Assembly (NCBI RefSeq): GCF_000622325.1
Contig: NZ_JASE01000005.1
Span: 1,426,001-1,490,000, forward strand
Direction: 5' to 3'
Length of the DNA: 64,000 bases
Source of the DNA: Sulfitobacter geojensis
GTDB taxonomy: Bacteria; Pseudomonadota; Alphaproteobacteria; Rhodobacterales; Rhodobacteraceae
The notes under the pieces are model-generated. The model saw only the letters and a program-made list of their open reading frames with translations. It made no database searches and had not been told where the DNA came from. Both the position numbers and the translations under genes were made by a program. Positions 37,434 to 46,498 of the stretch are shown one piece after another. How positions within the stretch are numbered: the first letter of the stretch is position 1; every line of letters begins with the position of its first letter.

Positions 37434-38741
37434 TTATTTGACGATATGTTCGTCTTTCACAAACATATTGGCCCATGCGCGGTCGATCAGGTCAGGGGAC
37501 ATTTGATAGGGGATGCCCTCGAACTCGCAGATAGCGATCATCTGGTCGATCAGGAAGATCGGTTGATAGTTGGCGTAGATGTTGTCGATCGTCGGGAATT
37601 TGACTTTGAGCAGGTGCACCAAGGTCGCTTCGTCCAGTGGCATTTTGCGTTTGCGGGCCACCATTGCAAAGATTTTCAGAAAGTTTTCTTGATTGGGTCC
37701 GCCGATTTTGATCTTGAAAAAGATCCGCCGCAAGGCCGCTTGGTCAAAGATTTCATTCGGGTGGAAGTTGGTGGAAAAGATCACCAGCGTATCGAAAGGC
37801 ACCTCGAATTTCTCGCCCGATTGCAGGGCAAGGATGTCTTTGGCTTCTTCCAGTGGAACAATCCAGCGGTTGACGATGCTTTGCGGTGGTTCTTTCTGTC
37901 GACCAAGGTCATCGACGATGAAAATCCCGCCGGTTGATTTCAGCTGAAGCGGGGCCTGATAGGTTTTGGCGGTCGGATTATAGACCAGATCAAGCATTTC
38001 AGTGGTCAATTCACCGCCGGTAATAACGGTCGGGCGTTCGCAACAAACGTACCTGCTGTCAAAACGGGTGACGCGGCGCAGGGCATTGGGATCTTCGATA
38101 TTTTCGCCGGCTTTGGTGTGCACAATCGGGTCATAAACGGTAATGACCTGAGAGGCGTATTCGATGGCGTAAGGCACATAGATTTTATCGCCCAAAGCAT
38201 CCCGAATACCGTTGGAGATGGAAGATTTACCATTGCCGGGCGGGCCGTACATCAGGATCGAACGGCCGGCGGAAACCGCGGGCCCAAGGTGGTCCAGCAA
38301 GCTGTCAGGCAGCACCAGATGCCCCATCGCACCGGTTAACTGGTCGCGGGTGACCTGAATGTTGCGTACGGATTGGCGTTTGACCTGTTCATAATAAACA
38401 TCCAGTGGCACCGGCATCGGCCCGAAATATTCCGATTGTGCCAAGGCATCGAGCGCCCGTGCCTTACCGGCATCGGTCAACTGATAGCCCATTTCGTTGC
38501 TGTTATTGGCATTCAGCGTACCCGTCGCCTCAAGCAGGCGTTGGGTGCGGGCCATATCGACAAGTTCTTGCGTGACAGGGACCGGCAGGCATACGGCGGC
38601 GGCCAGTTCGCTCACCATCTCGACGTTTTTTCGAAAGATCGTCTTGAGGATAATATCGCGCATCATCACAAGGGGGAGTTTCATTTCCTCCAGCCGCTTG
38701 GGCGGGGGCGGGGCCATGACGGTGTTTGTTTGCATGTTCAT
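37434..38741 (-). CDS. AAA family ATPase linked to the tad locus
   Basis: A 435-residue protein. An N-terminal winged-helix-like part (residues about 20-90) precedes an AAA domain: Walker A GPPGNGKSS near 167, Walker B GGIFIVDDLGRQ near 268, sensor-1 VIFSTNF near 318 and arginine-finger region AALRRIFFKI near 333. Similar ATPases are known from sequence but I know no assigned role. It is the last minus-strand gene after the prepilin peptidase (110 bases apart), suggesting a role in Flp pilus assembly or its control; that is inference. Confidence 0.75.
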   Translation of the reverse strand: MNMQTNTVMAPPPPKRLEEMKLPLVMMRDIILKTIFRKNVEMVSELAAAVCLPVPVTQELVDMARTQRLLEATGTLNANNSNEMGYQLTDAGKARALDALAQSEYFGPMPVPLDVYYEQVKRQSVRNIQVTRDQLTGAMGHLVLPDSLLDHLGPAVSAGRSILMYGPPGNGKSSISNGIRDALGDKIYVPYAIEYASQVITVYDPIVHTKAGENIEDPNALRRVTRFDSRYVCCERPTVITGGELTTEMLDLVYNPTAKTYQAPLQLKSTGGIFIVDDLGRQKEPPQSIVNRWIVPLEEAKDILALQSGEKFEVPFDTLVIFSTNFHPNEIFDQAALRRIFFKIKIGGPNQENFLKIFAMVARKRKMPLDEATLVHLLKVKFPTIDNIYANYQPIFLIDQMIAICEFEGIPYQMSPDLIDRAWANMFVKDEHIVK

Positions 38742-38851
38742 GGTGCGGCTCCGGTGATCAGGGTTGCGCGTTATATGCGGGAACAGGGCTGAAGATGGCG
38801 TTTACAGCGGTATGCCCTGAATTTGAGACATTTTTAGGGTGAGGGGCGCGA

Positions 38852-39346
38852 TTAACTGCCATAGAGCGCCCCGAGAATGAGATAAATCGCCAAGGCGGGG
38901 CCAAGCGCGAGGCCCATCGGGAATTTTTTGCCTTGTTCCCAGCTGGTCCAGTGCGGTGCAAGTCGGCGCAGGGGCGTGAATTTCACGCCCTTATGTGCAA
39001 CTGCAGCAGCTAAAAGTGTCGCTGCAAAAAGTGCCATCAGCAGGCGCAGATCGCCAAGCGCGATAAAGGGGGCAGCGGCGGCGGCAAATTTCGCGTCGCC
39101 CGCGCCAAAGGCACCGGCCGCGTTCAGCACAATGCCAACCACCAGCACGATCACCAAGGCAGCAAGGCGCCAGAGGTAGTCGGTGAACGGCATCAAGAAG
39201 AAGCCAACAATTACAAAAACCAGCGTCAGTGCAATGACCGCCGGGTTTGTGATTTTCATCCGCGCCATATCGGTGAAGGCGACATAAAGACAGATCGGCA
39301 GGACGAAAGGCAAAAACCACATCGCATCTGTGGCATCAATCGCCAC
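38852..39346 (-). CDS. cpaA: Prepilin peptidase CpaA/TadV
   Basis: A 164-residue aspartic prepilin peptidase with about four to five membrane helices. The two catalytic aspartates appear in YVAFTDMARMKI near residue 26 and AFGAGDAKFAAAAAPF near 80 (GxGD motif). It should cleave the leader of the Flp pilins encoded at the other end of the locus. The start is GTG at 39346, four bases after the TPR lipoprotein stop. Confidence 0.88.
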   Translation of the reverse strand: MAIDATDAMWFLPFVLPICLYVAFTDMARMKITNPAVIALTLVFVIVGFFLMPFTDYLWRLAALVIVLVVGIVLNAAGAFGAGDAKFAAAAAPFIALGDLRLLMALFAATLLAAAVAHKGVKFTPLRRLAPHWTSWEQGKKFPMGLALGPALAIYLILGALYGS

Positions 39347-39350
39347 GGGC

Positions 39351-40202
39351 TCAGCCGTTCTCTAGGGCGCGAAGGGACCGAACCGCCGCCTCGAAGTGTT
39401 GCGGGTGGGTGTCGATGGCTTCACGCAGCAGGCCTTTGCCGGTTTCGACATCGCCCTGTTTCACCGCTGACAAGGCCATGGTGTGCAACAGCTGAGCGCG
39501 CTCTGACTGGTCCATCGGGATCACGGGCAGCGTGTAATCACGTTGCGCGGCGCGGGCCAGAATGAGGTTGTTCTTGGCGGTAAAGGAAGACCCATCCTGA
39601 CGGATCGCATCGGAAAACAGCCGCTCTGCCGCAGGATAATCGCCGCGCGTCAGTTTGGAGTAACCCCAGTTGTTCATCACCGAACCGGGTGTTGTCGTCA
39701 GGCCAACAGCGGTTTGATAAAAGCTGTCCGCTTTTTTCCATTCCTTGTTGCTGTCCGCGACGATCGCTTCAAGGCGGTAGCGTTTAAAGGTTTCGTGGGT
39801 CGGCGGCACTGCATCCAATACGCGTTCTGCGCCGGCCCAATCGCCCGAGCGGATCAAGGCGTCAGCCAGTTCAACACTGTCGTCGGCATTGGCCTCGGGC
39901 ATTTCGGTGACCTTTTTCCACGCGGCGGCACCTTCGGTTGCCCGCTTGGCACGCACCAGCGACGCGGCAAGCCCGCGTTGATGGTCAATCCGGTCAGGGT
40001 TGGTTGTGGTGGCGCGCTGGAAATAGGTGATCGCCTCGTTCGGGTCGGCCACTGTCAGCATCACTTCGGAAATGTCGTTGCCATCAAGTGCATCAACGTC
40101 CTGAAAGGCACGTTCCACCGTGGCGTTTGCGTCTTTTTGACCACAGCCTGCAACTGCGGTAACCCCTGCAACGCAGAGGGCCATTAGAATAGGGTGGCGC
40201 AT
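39351..40202 (-). CDS. TPR lipoprotein of the tad locus
   Basis: A 283-residue lipoprotein: signal MRHPILMALCVAGVTAVAGC with lipobox AVAGC at Cys20, then tetratricopeptide-like repeats, e.g. DPNEAITYFQRATTTNPDRIDHQRGLAASLV near residue 55 and GSVMNNWGYSKLTRGDYPAAERLFSDAI near 175. It resembles TadD-type scaffold proteins and follows tadD, so it is probably a second TPR subunit of the pilus machine at the outer membrane or periplasm. Confidence 0.78.
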   Translation of the reverse strand: MRHPILMALCVAGVTAVAGCGQKDANATVERAFQDVDALDGNDISEVMLTVADPNEAITYFQRATTTNPDRIDHQRGLAASLVRAKRATEGAAAWKKVTEMPEANADDSVELADALIRSGDWAGAERVLDAVPPTHETFKRYRLEAIVADSNKEWKKADSFYQTAVGLTTTPGSVMNNWGYSKLTRGDYPAAERLFSDAIRQDGSSFTAKNNLILARAAQRDYTLPVIPMDQSERAQLLHTMALSAVKQGDVETGKGLLREAIDTHPQHFEAAVRSLRALENG

Positions 40203-40250
40203 TTTAGCGTCCTTTTACTGCTCTGCCTTAGGCCTTTTCGGCCCCGACTA

Positions 40251-40832
40251 TTATAGTGTCGAGCTGATCAGGTAATCGCCTGAGCCTCTTCGCACCAATT
40301 TATAATTATCGTCGTCAACCCCAACAGTATCAGAATTTTCGGATTTTGCGAGCGCTAAGCGCAAATTGTCCCGGATTGCGTCACTTTCGCCATTGTCCAT
40401 TGCATAGGCGCGGCGCAGGATCTGTTCCGCTTCGAGAGTTTTGCCGCGTTCCATCAGCACAACGCCCAGATTATTCCAGACTTCGGGTTGGGTGGTGTCC
40501 TTTTTCACCGCCTTGCGTAGCAGGCTTTCGGCTTGCCCCAGACGTCCCAGCCCAAGGTTTGCACTGCCCAGCCCTGACAGAACGTCAACGTCCAGCCCGT
40601 GCTCCAGTGCCGCGCGATTAAAGGATTTGATCGCCAGTTCGTACTGACCTGCGGCAATCAGGCGGTGCCCCACCTCGATCCCGTCTTCGGCAACGGCGCG
40701 TTGGTTCACGCCGGGCGCATAGACCTGTTCACCAGCCGCAGAAAAGCCGCCCGTTGAACAGGCGGCCAATCCGAGAAGTGAAAGCGAGGCCAGAGCGCCG
40801 CAAATGAAGCGCCCGAAGGATGCGTGTCTTAT
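40251..40832 (-). CDS. tadD: TadD-like TPR lipoprotein with apparent ATA start
   Basis: The mature part contains TPRs (YELAIKSFNRAALEHGLDVDVLSGLGSANL and TTQPEVWNNLGVVLMERGKTLEAEQILRRAY). Read upstream in frame, the sequence forms a clear lipoprotein signal, IRHASFGRFICGALASL, followed by lipobox GLAAC. No ATG, GTG or TTG lies ahead of it; the first codon is ATA at 40832-40830, overlapping the tadC TAA (ATAA), with AGGA eight bases upstream. A TTG inside the lipobox (40769) would destroy the signal. Hence ATA initiation, or loss of the original ATG by the same base that made the tadC stop TAA. Confidence 0.7.
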   Translation of the reverse strand: MRHASFGRFICGALASLSLLGLAACSTGGFSAAGEQVYAPGVNQRAVAEDGIEVGHRLIAAGQYELAIKSFNRAALEHGLDVDVLSGLGSANLGLGRLGQAESLLRKAVKKDTTQPEVWNNLGVVLMERGKTLEAEQILRRAYAMDNGESDAIRDNLRLALAKSENSDTVGVDDDNYKLVRRGSGDYLISSTL

Positions 40833-41812
40833 TGTCCGGGTCCTGACATGTTGCCCAACTGTGTGATGCCATGCACCGAAGGTCCGACCAGAATGATCAG
40901 CAACGGCGGTACGGTTAACATCATAGTGGCAAGTGTCATCTTGGTTGGCAACTTGTTTGCAGCTTCTTCGGCGCGCATCACACGTTTGTCACGCATTTCA
41001 CCCGCATAGACCCGCAAGGCGTCCGAGATGGATGTACCAAAGGCGGCCGATTGCACCAGCACGGTTACAAAAGACGAGACATCCTGAACACCACAGCGTT
41101 CGCCCATATCGTTCAGAACCGTGACCTTATCCTTACCGGCTTTCATCTCATAGGCGACCACTTCAAACTCTTCTGAAAGAGCGGGATAGGAGGCTTTCAA
41201 TTCTCTCGCCACGCGGACAATACACTGATCCAGAGACTGGCCCGCTTCGACGCAAACCAGCATCATGTCAAGGGAGTCGGGGAAACCGGCGGTGATCTCT
41301 TCCTTGCGCGCTTCCACGCGACGGGTCACCCAATATTTCGGCAGATAATACCCGATCGCACCCGGTCCGATGGTATAGATGATCGTTTTTTGTGTGCTTA
41401 GGCCTTCACCGCCGCCCATAAAGTTGATGTAGACCACACCGGCAAGCAGCCCGACCAGAGCAAGAGCCATCTGGGCAAAGTAGAACATGCGCACGGCATC
41501 ACGGCCCTGATAACCGGCCTGACGCAGTTGTAACTGACGCGCGGACAGTTCCGCCACATCTTCAGGTTCCAGAAACTTGGCGAACTTTTGCAGCTGCTGG
41601 TTGCCATCGGCCTGTCGCAGCTGGGTCTTGCCGTCGCCCGCCTGTACTCCCCGGTTTGAGGCGCGTTTCAGTTTTTCCAGCGGGTCCTCTGGTTGTTTCA
41701 CCATCATAACGACGGTCAATGCCACAAGGATCACCCCCAGCGCACCGACAATGATGATCAACCCCATCGGCCCGAGCAGGGTGGTGATTTGATTGTTGAT
41801 TGCTGTCAGCAT
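40829..41812 (-). CDS. tadC: Tad pilus inner-membrane protein TadC
   Basis: A 327-residue GspF-like platform protein. N-terminal membrane segment MGLIIIVGALGVILVALTVVMMV, then the cytoplasmic T2SF/F domain with GFPDSLDMMLVCVEAGQSLDQCIVRVARELKASYPAL near residue 175 and SAAFGTSISDALRVYAGEMRDKRVMRAEEAANKLPTKMTL near 260, followed by final membrane segments. TadB and TadC together form the platform for the CpaF/TadA ATPase. It follows tadB after 18 bases. Confidence 0.92.
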   Translation of the reverse strand: MLTAINNQITTLLGPMGLIIIVGALGVILVALTVVMMVKQPEDPLEKLKRASNRGVQAGDGKTQLRQADGNQQLQKFAKFLEPEDVAELSARQLQLRQAGYQGRDAVRMFYFAQMALALVGLLAGVVYINFMGGGEGLSTQKTIIYTIGPGAIGYYLPKYWVTRRVEARKEEITAGFPDSLDMMLVCVEAGQSLDQCIVRVARELKASYPALSEEFEVVAYEMKAGKDKVTVLNDMGERCGVQDVSSFVTVLVQSAAFGTSISDALRVYAGEMRDKRVMRAEEAANKLPTKMTLATMMLTVPPLLIILVGPSVHGITQLGNMSGPGQ

Positions 41813-41830
41813 TTTGAAAATACCCCCCGG

Positions 41831-42793
41831 TTACACTTTGATGTCTGTAAGAATGCGCATCACGAACAGGTTGGCGCACAAGAAGATGCCGACAAGGAAA
41901 CAGGCCGGAATGAACATCGGGTTGTCCATAACCTCGTCATAGTAATGCGGATCGGACACGTTGATCACGATCAGCGCGACAATGGGAAAGGCGGACAGGA
42001 ATTTACCGGACCATTTCGCCTCGGCGGTGATGGCTTTCACGCGGCGGAACAGACGGAAACGTGCGCGGATCACCTTGGCCAGACCGGCAAGGATTTCGGC
42101 AAGGTTACCACCTGATTGCTGCTGGATCGTCACAGCAACCGCGAGAAAACGCAAATCCTGCATGTCCAGCCGTTCGGCCATATCCTTGAGCGCCTCGCCT
42201 ACGTCACGACCATAAGCGGCTTCATCCGCGATGACGCCGAATTCAGACGCCAGCGGGTCCTGCACCTCTTTGGCCACAATGGAAATGGCACTGGAAAACG
42301 GATGACCCACACGCAAGGAACGCACCATCAGTTCAACAGCATCGGGCAGTTGTTCTTCGATCATGCCCATCCGCTTGTTCGCTTTTGACGAGACCCAGAA
42401 ATAGATCGCGCCGATCCCGATCCCAACCGAAATCAAGGCGCGCACGGGCGCTTCGGTTTCCGTACCGATGGTCAGCCCCAGAAAGGCGACAACAGCCACG
42501 CCGCCCATCAACATGATCAACTGCTGCGGGCTAAATGCGATGGCCGCGCGCTGTGCCTTTTCCGACAATAGCGAATACAGCGGAATCGACTTGGAATTCA
42601 TGTGCTGTTCCATCTCCTTTCGGAGCTTTTCCAACACTTCTTCGCGGCGCGTGCCTTTTTCCAGCATTTCAAGCCGGCGGTTCACGCGGCTGTTCAGGCT
42701 GATGGATTTGCCAAAGACCACAAGATACAGGCCCTCGACAAGCACCAGCACGCCGACAAAAATCAGGGCATAGATAATAGGTTCTGCACTCAT
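41831..42793 (-). CDS. tadB: Tad pilus inner-membrane protein TadB
   Basis: A 320-residue GspF-like protein with an N-terminal helix, a pair of membrane helices near residues 90-135, the T2SF domain (QLPDAVELMVRSLRVGHPFSSAISIVAKEVQDPLASEFG near 160 and IQQQSGGNLAEILAGLAKVIRARFRLFRRVKAITAEAKWSGKFL near 215) and C-terminal helices. It pairs with TadC. AAGGAATAATGC precedes the ATG as ribosome site. Confidence 0.93.
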   Translation of the reverse strand: MSAEPIIYALIFVGVLVLVEGLYLVVFGKSISLNSRVNRRLEMLEKGTRREEVLEKLRKEMEQHMNSKSIPLYSLLSEKAQRAAIAFSPQQLIMLMGGVAVVAFLGLTIGTETEAPVRALISVGIGIGAIYFWVSSKANKRMGMIEEQLPDAVELMVRSLRVGHPFSSAISIVAKEVQDPLASEFGVIADEAAYGRDVGEALKDMAERLDMQDLRFLAVAVTIQQQSGGNLAEILAGLAKVIRARFRLFRRVKAITAEAKWSGKFLSAFPIVALIVINVSDPHYYDEVMDNPMFIPACFLVGIFLCANLFVMRILTDIKV

Positions 42794-42832
42794 TGCATTA
42801 TTCCTTATTGCGCCGGTTGCGCATCAAATGGG

Positions 42833-44266
42833 TCACTGGGCCGCAACGGGTTCGTAGATAGAAGACGGCAGGTCATAGCCCCACATGCGGAACCGTTCCG
42901 CATAGTGGCTGCGCACGCCGGTGGCCGTGAAATGGCCGATAATTTTGTTGTCAGGGGTCAGACCTACACGCTGGTAGCGAAAGATTTCCTGCATAGAGAT
43001 GACGTCACCTTCCATGCCGGTAATCTCTGTGATCGAGGTCATGCGGCGCGAGCCGTCTTGCAAACGCGAAGCCTGCACAATCAGGTTCACAGCCGATGAT
43101 ATCTGGGAGCGCACCGCTTTCAGGGGCATCTCGATACCGGCCATCGCGATCATGTTTTCCAAACGTGACACACCATCGCGCGCGGAGTTCGCGTGGATCG
43201 TGGTCATTGATCCATCGTGACCTGTGTTCATCGCCTGCAACATGTCGATAACTTCTTCGCCACGCGTTTCACCAACGATGATCCGGTCAGGACGCATCCG
43301 CAGGGCGTTTTTCAAACAGTCGCGCGGGGAAACTTCACCTTTGCCCTCAACGTTTGGCGGACGGCTTTCCATCCGGCCCACGTGGGTCTGTTGCAGTTGA
43401 AGTTCCGCCGTATCCTCGATCGTCAGGATACGTTCGGCGTTGTCGATGAAGGATGACAAGGCGTTAAGGGTTGTCGTTTTACCGGAACCCGTACCACCGG
43501 ACACGATGACATTCAGACGGGTGGCAACGGCGGCTTGCAGATAGGCGGCCATTTCTTCGGTGAAGGCACCGAAGTTCACCAGATCATCAATGCCCAGTTT
43601 GTCCTTTTTAAACTTACGAATGGAGACGAGCGAGCCGTCAACCGCAACCGGCGGCACCATTGCGTTGAAACGCGAACCGTCCTGCAAACGGGCATCCACA
43701 TATGGGTTGCTTTCATCCACACGACGCCCCACGGCCGACACGATCTTGTCGATGATGCGCAGCAGGTGGCGTTCGTCCTTGAACGTGATTTCCGTCAGTT
43801 CGAGTTTGCCGTCGCGTTCGACGAAAATCTGTTGCGGACCGTTTACCAGAATATCGTTGACCGTCTCGTCCTTGAGCAATGTCTCAAGGGGGCCAAGGCC
43901 CGTAACTTCGTCATAAAGCTCGGAGTTGAGCGTCATGCGGTCTTCGCGGTTCAAAACGATGCTTTTCTCTGCGAGGATTTCGACGGCGATCTCGTTGATC
44001 TCCTGACGCAAATCCGCTTCGCTCGCGTGTTCGAGGGCGGACAGGTTCAGGTTGTCGAGAAGCGCGCGGTGCAGTTCAAGCTTGATCTCGGACATGCGCT
44101 GCTTGCGCTTGACCTCTTTATCAACCGGTGCGGCGGCGGCAGGGGCCAGCGCCTTGCGCATCGTTTTGGCCGCTTTTGGCGCTTCGATCGGCGTAACGTT
44201 GTCAATAACCTCGACCGGCTGTTTAGCGGAGGCTTTTGCGCCGGGCTTTTTGTACTTGGAAAACAT
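42833..44266 (-). CDS. cpaF: Tad pilus assembly ATPase CpaF/TadA
   Basis: A 477-residue secretion ATPase powering Flp pilus assembly. Walker [18 protein letters not shown] lies near residue 258, the Asp box/Walker [22 protein letters not shown] near 288, His box [24 protein letters not shown] near 348, and the family N-terminal domain with [20 protein letters not shown] near 140. It is hydrolysing ATP on the cytoplasmic face against TadB/TadC. GGAAAG precedes the ATG at 44266. Confidence 0.95.
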   Translation of the reverse strand: MFSKYKKPGAKASAKQPVEVIDNVTPIEAPKAAKTMRKALAPAAAAPVDKEVKRKQRMSEIKLELHRALLDNLNLSALEHASEADLRQEINEIAVEILAEKSIVLNREDRMTLNSELYDEVTGLGPLETLLKDETVNDILVNGPQQIFVERDGKLELTEITFKDERHLLRIIDKIVSAVGRRVDESNPYVDARLQDGSRFNAMVPPVAVDGSLVSIRKFKKDKLGIDDLVNFGAFTEEMAAYLQAAVATRLNVIVSGGTGSGKTTTLNALSSFIDNAERILTIEDTAELQLQQTHVGRMESRPPNVEGKGEVSPRDCLKNALRMRPDRIIVGETRGEEVIDMLQAMNTGHDGSMTTIHANSARDGVSRLENMIAMAGIEMPLKAVRSQISSAVNLIVQASRLQDGSRRMTSITEITGMEGDVISMQEIFRYQRVGLTPDNKIIGHFTATGVRSHYAERFRMWGYDLPSSIYEPVAAQ

Positions 44267-44286
44267 ATTGTTTCTTTCCGTCAGGG

Positions 44287-45528
44287 TTAAGCGGCTTCGG
44301 CCTGATCATTTTTAAGGTCATGGATCGACGCGGCCAGCTTCATCAGCTCTTTGCGCAGCGGGCTTTTGGGCGCAGAGGCGGCCAGTGGCATGCCGTGATC
44401 GTTGGCTTGCGTGATCGGCTTGCCGCCGTCGGGCAGTTGCACGTCAATCGAGATTGAAAGCGATTCCGCCATGCGTTTGACGCGGCTCTTGGCGTTCAGA
44501 TCGGTGAACTTTGGCGCGCGGTTCATCACATAGCGCAGTTTTTCAACCGGCAGCTCTTCGGATTGCAGCGCGCGTTTGAACCGCAGCGTGTTCTGCGCAC
44601 AACGCATGTCGAGTTCGATCATCGCGAAATAGATATGCGCCATGTTCAAAACCGCTTCGGACCACTGAACTAGCGTCGAAGGCATGTCGACAATCACGTA
44701 ATCGAACTGATTGCGCGCCATATCCAGGACGCGCGTCACATCTTCGGAATTGATCAGGTCGAGCGGCAGCATATCTGTAGGTGCGGTTAGCACCTGCAAG
44801 CGGTCTTCATAAGTCAGCAGGGCCTGACCAAAAATCTCTTCGTCCATGTTGTCGGTTTCGGACAGCATTTCGTAAACGACTTCGCGGCGTGGCAGGTCAA
44901 GGAACGTGGCGACTGCACCGAATTGCAGGTCCAGATCCAACAAGCAGACCGAGGGCGGATTTTTCTTGTCCACATTGGCCAGCTCCCACGCAAGGTTCAC
45001 CGCCATGGTGGTCGATCCGGTGCCACCGGCAAGACCATGCACAACAATCAATGCGCCATCTTTTTGCGCGCCGGCCTTTAGGGTCGGGGCATTCGCCGGC
45101 TCGGGGGCAGGGGCCTCTTCTTCCTTGCTGACGCGCGCAATGGCTTGGGCCAATTCGCCTTCGGGCAGGGGGTAGGGTACAAATTCATCAGCGCCCTTGC
45201 GCAGCAGCGAATGCAAAGCGGCGGTCGTCATGTCTTCGGCGATCAGGATCACTTTGATGTCACGCGCTTTGGCCTGTGTGATGATCTCGCTCATCAGCAC
45301 CAGATTGTCTTCGTCAGTTTCGTCCATCGCCAAGGCAATGAACTCCATCTGCTCGGCTTCAGGCTGACCAAAAAACGCCAGTGCTTCGGCAAATCCCAGA
45401 TCACCCCAGCTTTCCCCCAGCGCGTCTTCCATGTCTTCGATCAACAGATCAAAGTTTTGTACGTCGCGGCTGACGGTACAGGCCACGATAGGCGCTGTTT
45501 GGGGTTGTGGCATAACACTGCTCATCAT
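44287..45528 (-). CDS. cpaE: Pilus assembly protein CpaE/TadZ (ParA/MinD-like)
   Basis: A 413-residue protein with an N-terminal receiver-like domain and a C-terminal MinD/ParA-type ATPase fold. The P-loop reads VVHGLAGGTGSTTMAVNLAWEL near residue 163 and lacks the usual lysines of KGGVGKT, the deviant Walker A seen in TadZ. VCLLDLDLQFGAVATFLDL near 195 and YVIVDMPSTLVQW near 278 follow. TadZ-type proteins localise the Tad machine, often to a pole. Tandem ATG codons (45528, 45525) follow an AAAGGATATAA ribosome site. Confidence 0.9.
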   Translation of the reverse strand: MMSSVMPQPQTAPIVACTVSRDVQNFDLLIEDMEDALGESWGDLGFAEALAFFGQPEAEQMEFIALAMDETDEDNLVLMSEIITQAKARDIKVILIAEDMTTAALHSLLRKGADEFVPYPLPEGELAQAIARVSKEEEAPAPEPANAPTLKAGAQKDGALIVVHGLAGGTGSTTMAVNLAWELANVDKKNPPSVCLLDLDLQFGAVATFLDLPRREVVYEMLSETDNMDEEIFGQALLTYEDRLQVLTAPTDMLPLDLINSEDVTRVLDMARNQFDYVIVDMPSTLVQWSEAVLNMAHIYFAMIELDMRCAQNTLRFKRALQSEELPVEKLRYVMNRAPKFTDLNAKSRVKRMAESLSISIDVQLPDGGKPITQANDHGMPLAASAPKSPLRKELMKLAASIHDLKNDQAEAA

Positions 45529-45754
45529 TTATATCCTTTGCTCGCAAGGGCTTGGCAAAGGCTTATCCTGCTTCTGATGTGCAGATTGTCACCCCTTGCG
45601 GTCACCCATGTCTGGCATTTTACGCAGACACATTTGTCCTATAGAGCGTGATATCGCAGGCAACTGGGGCGAGATTGGGGCCAAAAAGTTTCGATTGTTG
45701 GGTATCTTGAAACGATCCTGCCTGCGGCCGTGGATTGGTGCGGCGAGATCAAAT

Positions 45755-45793
45755 GCCCGTCCCCTCGCGAAAAGGGGACCGGGCAGCATTTTT
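45755..45793. terminator. Hairpin between ompA-like gene and cpaE
   Basis: GCCCGTCCCC (45755-45764) pairs with GGGGACCGGGC (45774-45784) with one bulged base. On the plus strand it is followed by AGCATTTTT; on the minus strand, the direction of the tad genes, only by CATTT. It lies in a 294-base gap between the OmpA-like gene and cpaE. It could attenuate the tad transcript or stop antisense transcription. The rest of the gap shows no credible gene. Confidence 0.45.
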
Positions 45794-45822
45794 AAAAGGC
45801 GGTCTTAAACGGCAGCGGCGAA

Positions 45823-46494
45823 TTAATCGACGGCCAGGGCACCTTCGCTCAGCTGCGTTGGCGGTACCGCGCTGGCGACGTAATCACGATAGATGATTTC
45901 GGCATATTTGCCGTCCAGCACTGTCGGATGACGATCCACAAAACCGTTTACTTCGGTCACGGTACGGCGGTTGCGGCGCTCACGGCCCTGCGTCACGATC
46001 AATGGCTGGGTTTCCCCGAAGGACACTACAGCTTCCAAACGGCTGCGGCTGACGCCCAACGTGCTTAGGAAACTGACAACCGCATCGGCGCGACGTTTAC
46101 CAAGTGCCTTGTTAAAGCCGTTTGATCCGACGGCATCCGTATGGCCGTAAACACGGAAACGGATTTCGGGGAACTGTCTGATCCAGCTGGCCTGCTGACG
46201 CAGGATCGCCTGTGCCCTGCCATCAAGGAGCGCCGAGTTGAATTCAAACGTGACCGTTGAATCCACTTCGGATGCAAATCTGTTCGCAAGATCAAAGGTG
46301 TACTGCCGTTCGCCGGTCATGACCAAGCGGTTGTTCAGCGTCGCATTGCCAAAGTTACCCGTGTCGGTCAACGCGCCCGCTTCGCGATAAAACTGCGTGT
46401 ACACGGGATCAGAGCTTTGCCCACAGCCTAGAACTGTTGCCAGTACAGCGGTGATCCCTGCAATCTTGAATTTTTTGCGCATGTGGGTTTTCAT
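45823..46494 (-). CDS. OmpA-family lipoprotein of the tad locus
   Basis: A 223-residue protein: signal peptide MRKKFKIAGITAVLATVLGC with lipobox VLGC, then an OmpA-type domain with VTFEFNSALLDGRAQAILRQQASWI near residue 85 and YGHTDAVGSNGFNKALGKRRADAVVSFL near 125, including the peptidoglycan-binding Asp and Arg. It occupies the place of CpaD/TadD-type outer-membrane partners of the secretin. ATG at 46494, five bases after the cpaC stop, or ATG at 46482 are alternative starts; both keep the signal. Confidence 0.88.
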   Translation of the reverse strand: MKTHMRKKFKIAGITAVLATVLGCGQSSDPVYTQFYREAGALTDTGNFGNATLNNRLVMTGERQYTFDLANRFASEVDSTVTFEFNSALLDGRAQAILRQQASWIRQFPEIRFRVYGHTDAVGSNGFNKALGKRRADAVVSFLSTLGVSRSRLEAVVSFGETQPLIVTQGRERRNRRTVTEVNGFVDRHPTVLDGKYAEIIYRDYVASAVPPTQLSEGALAVD

Positions 46495-46498
46495 TGGT

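Noticed and set aside
40251..40769. tadD beginning at the TTG at 40769
   Set aside because: This start lies within the lipobox and would remove the signal peptide that is clearly encoded upstream.
45589..45808. Short open frames on both strands in the OmpA-cpaE gap
   Set aside because: Sequences are low in sense, overlap each other, and have no ribosome site; the stretch is better explained as spacer with a hairpin.
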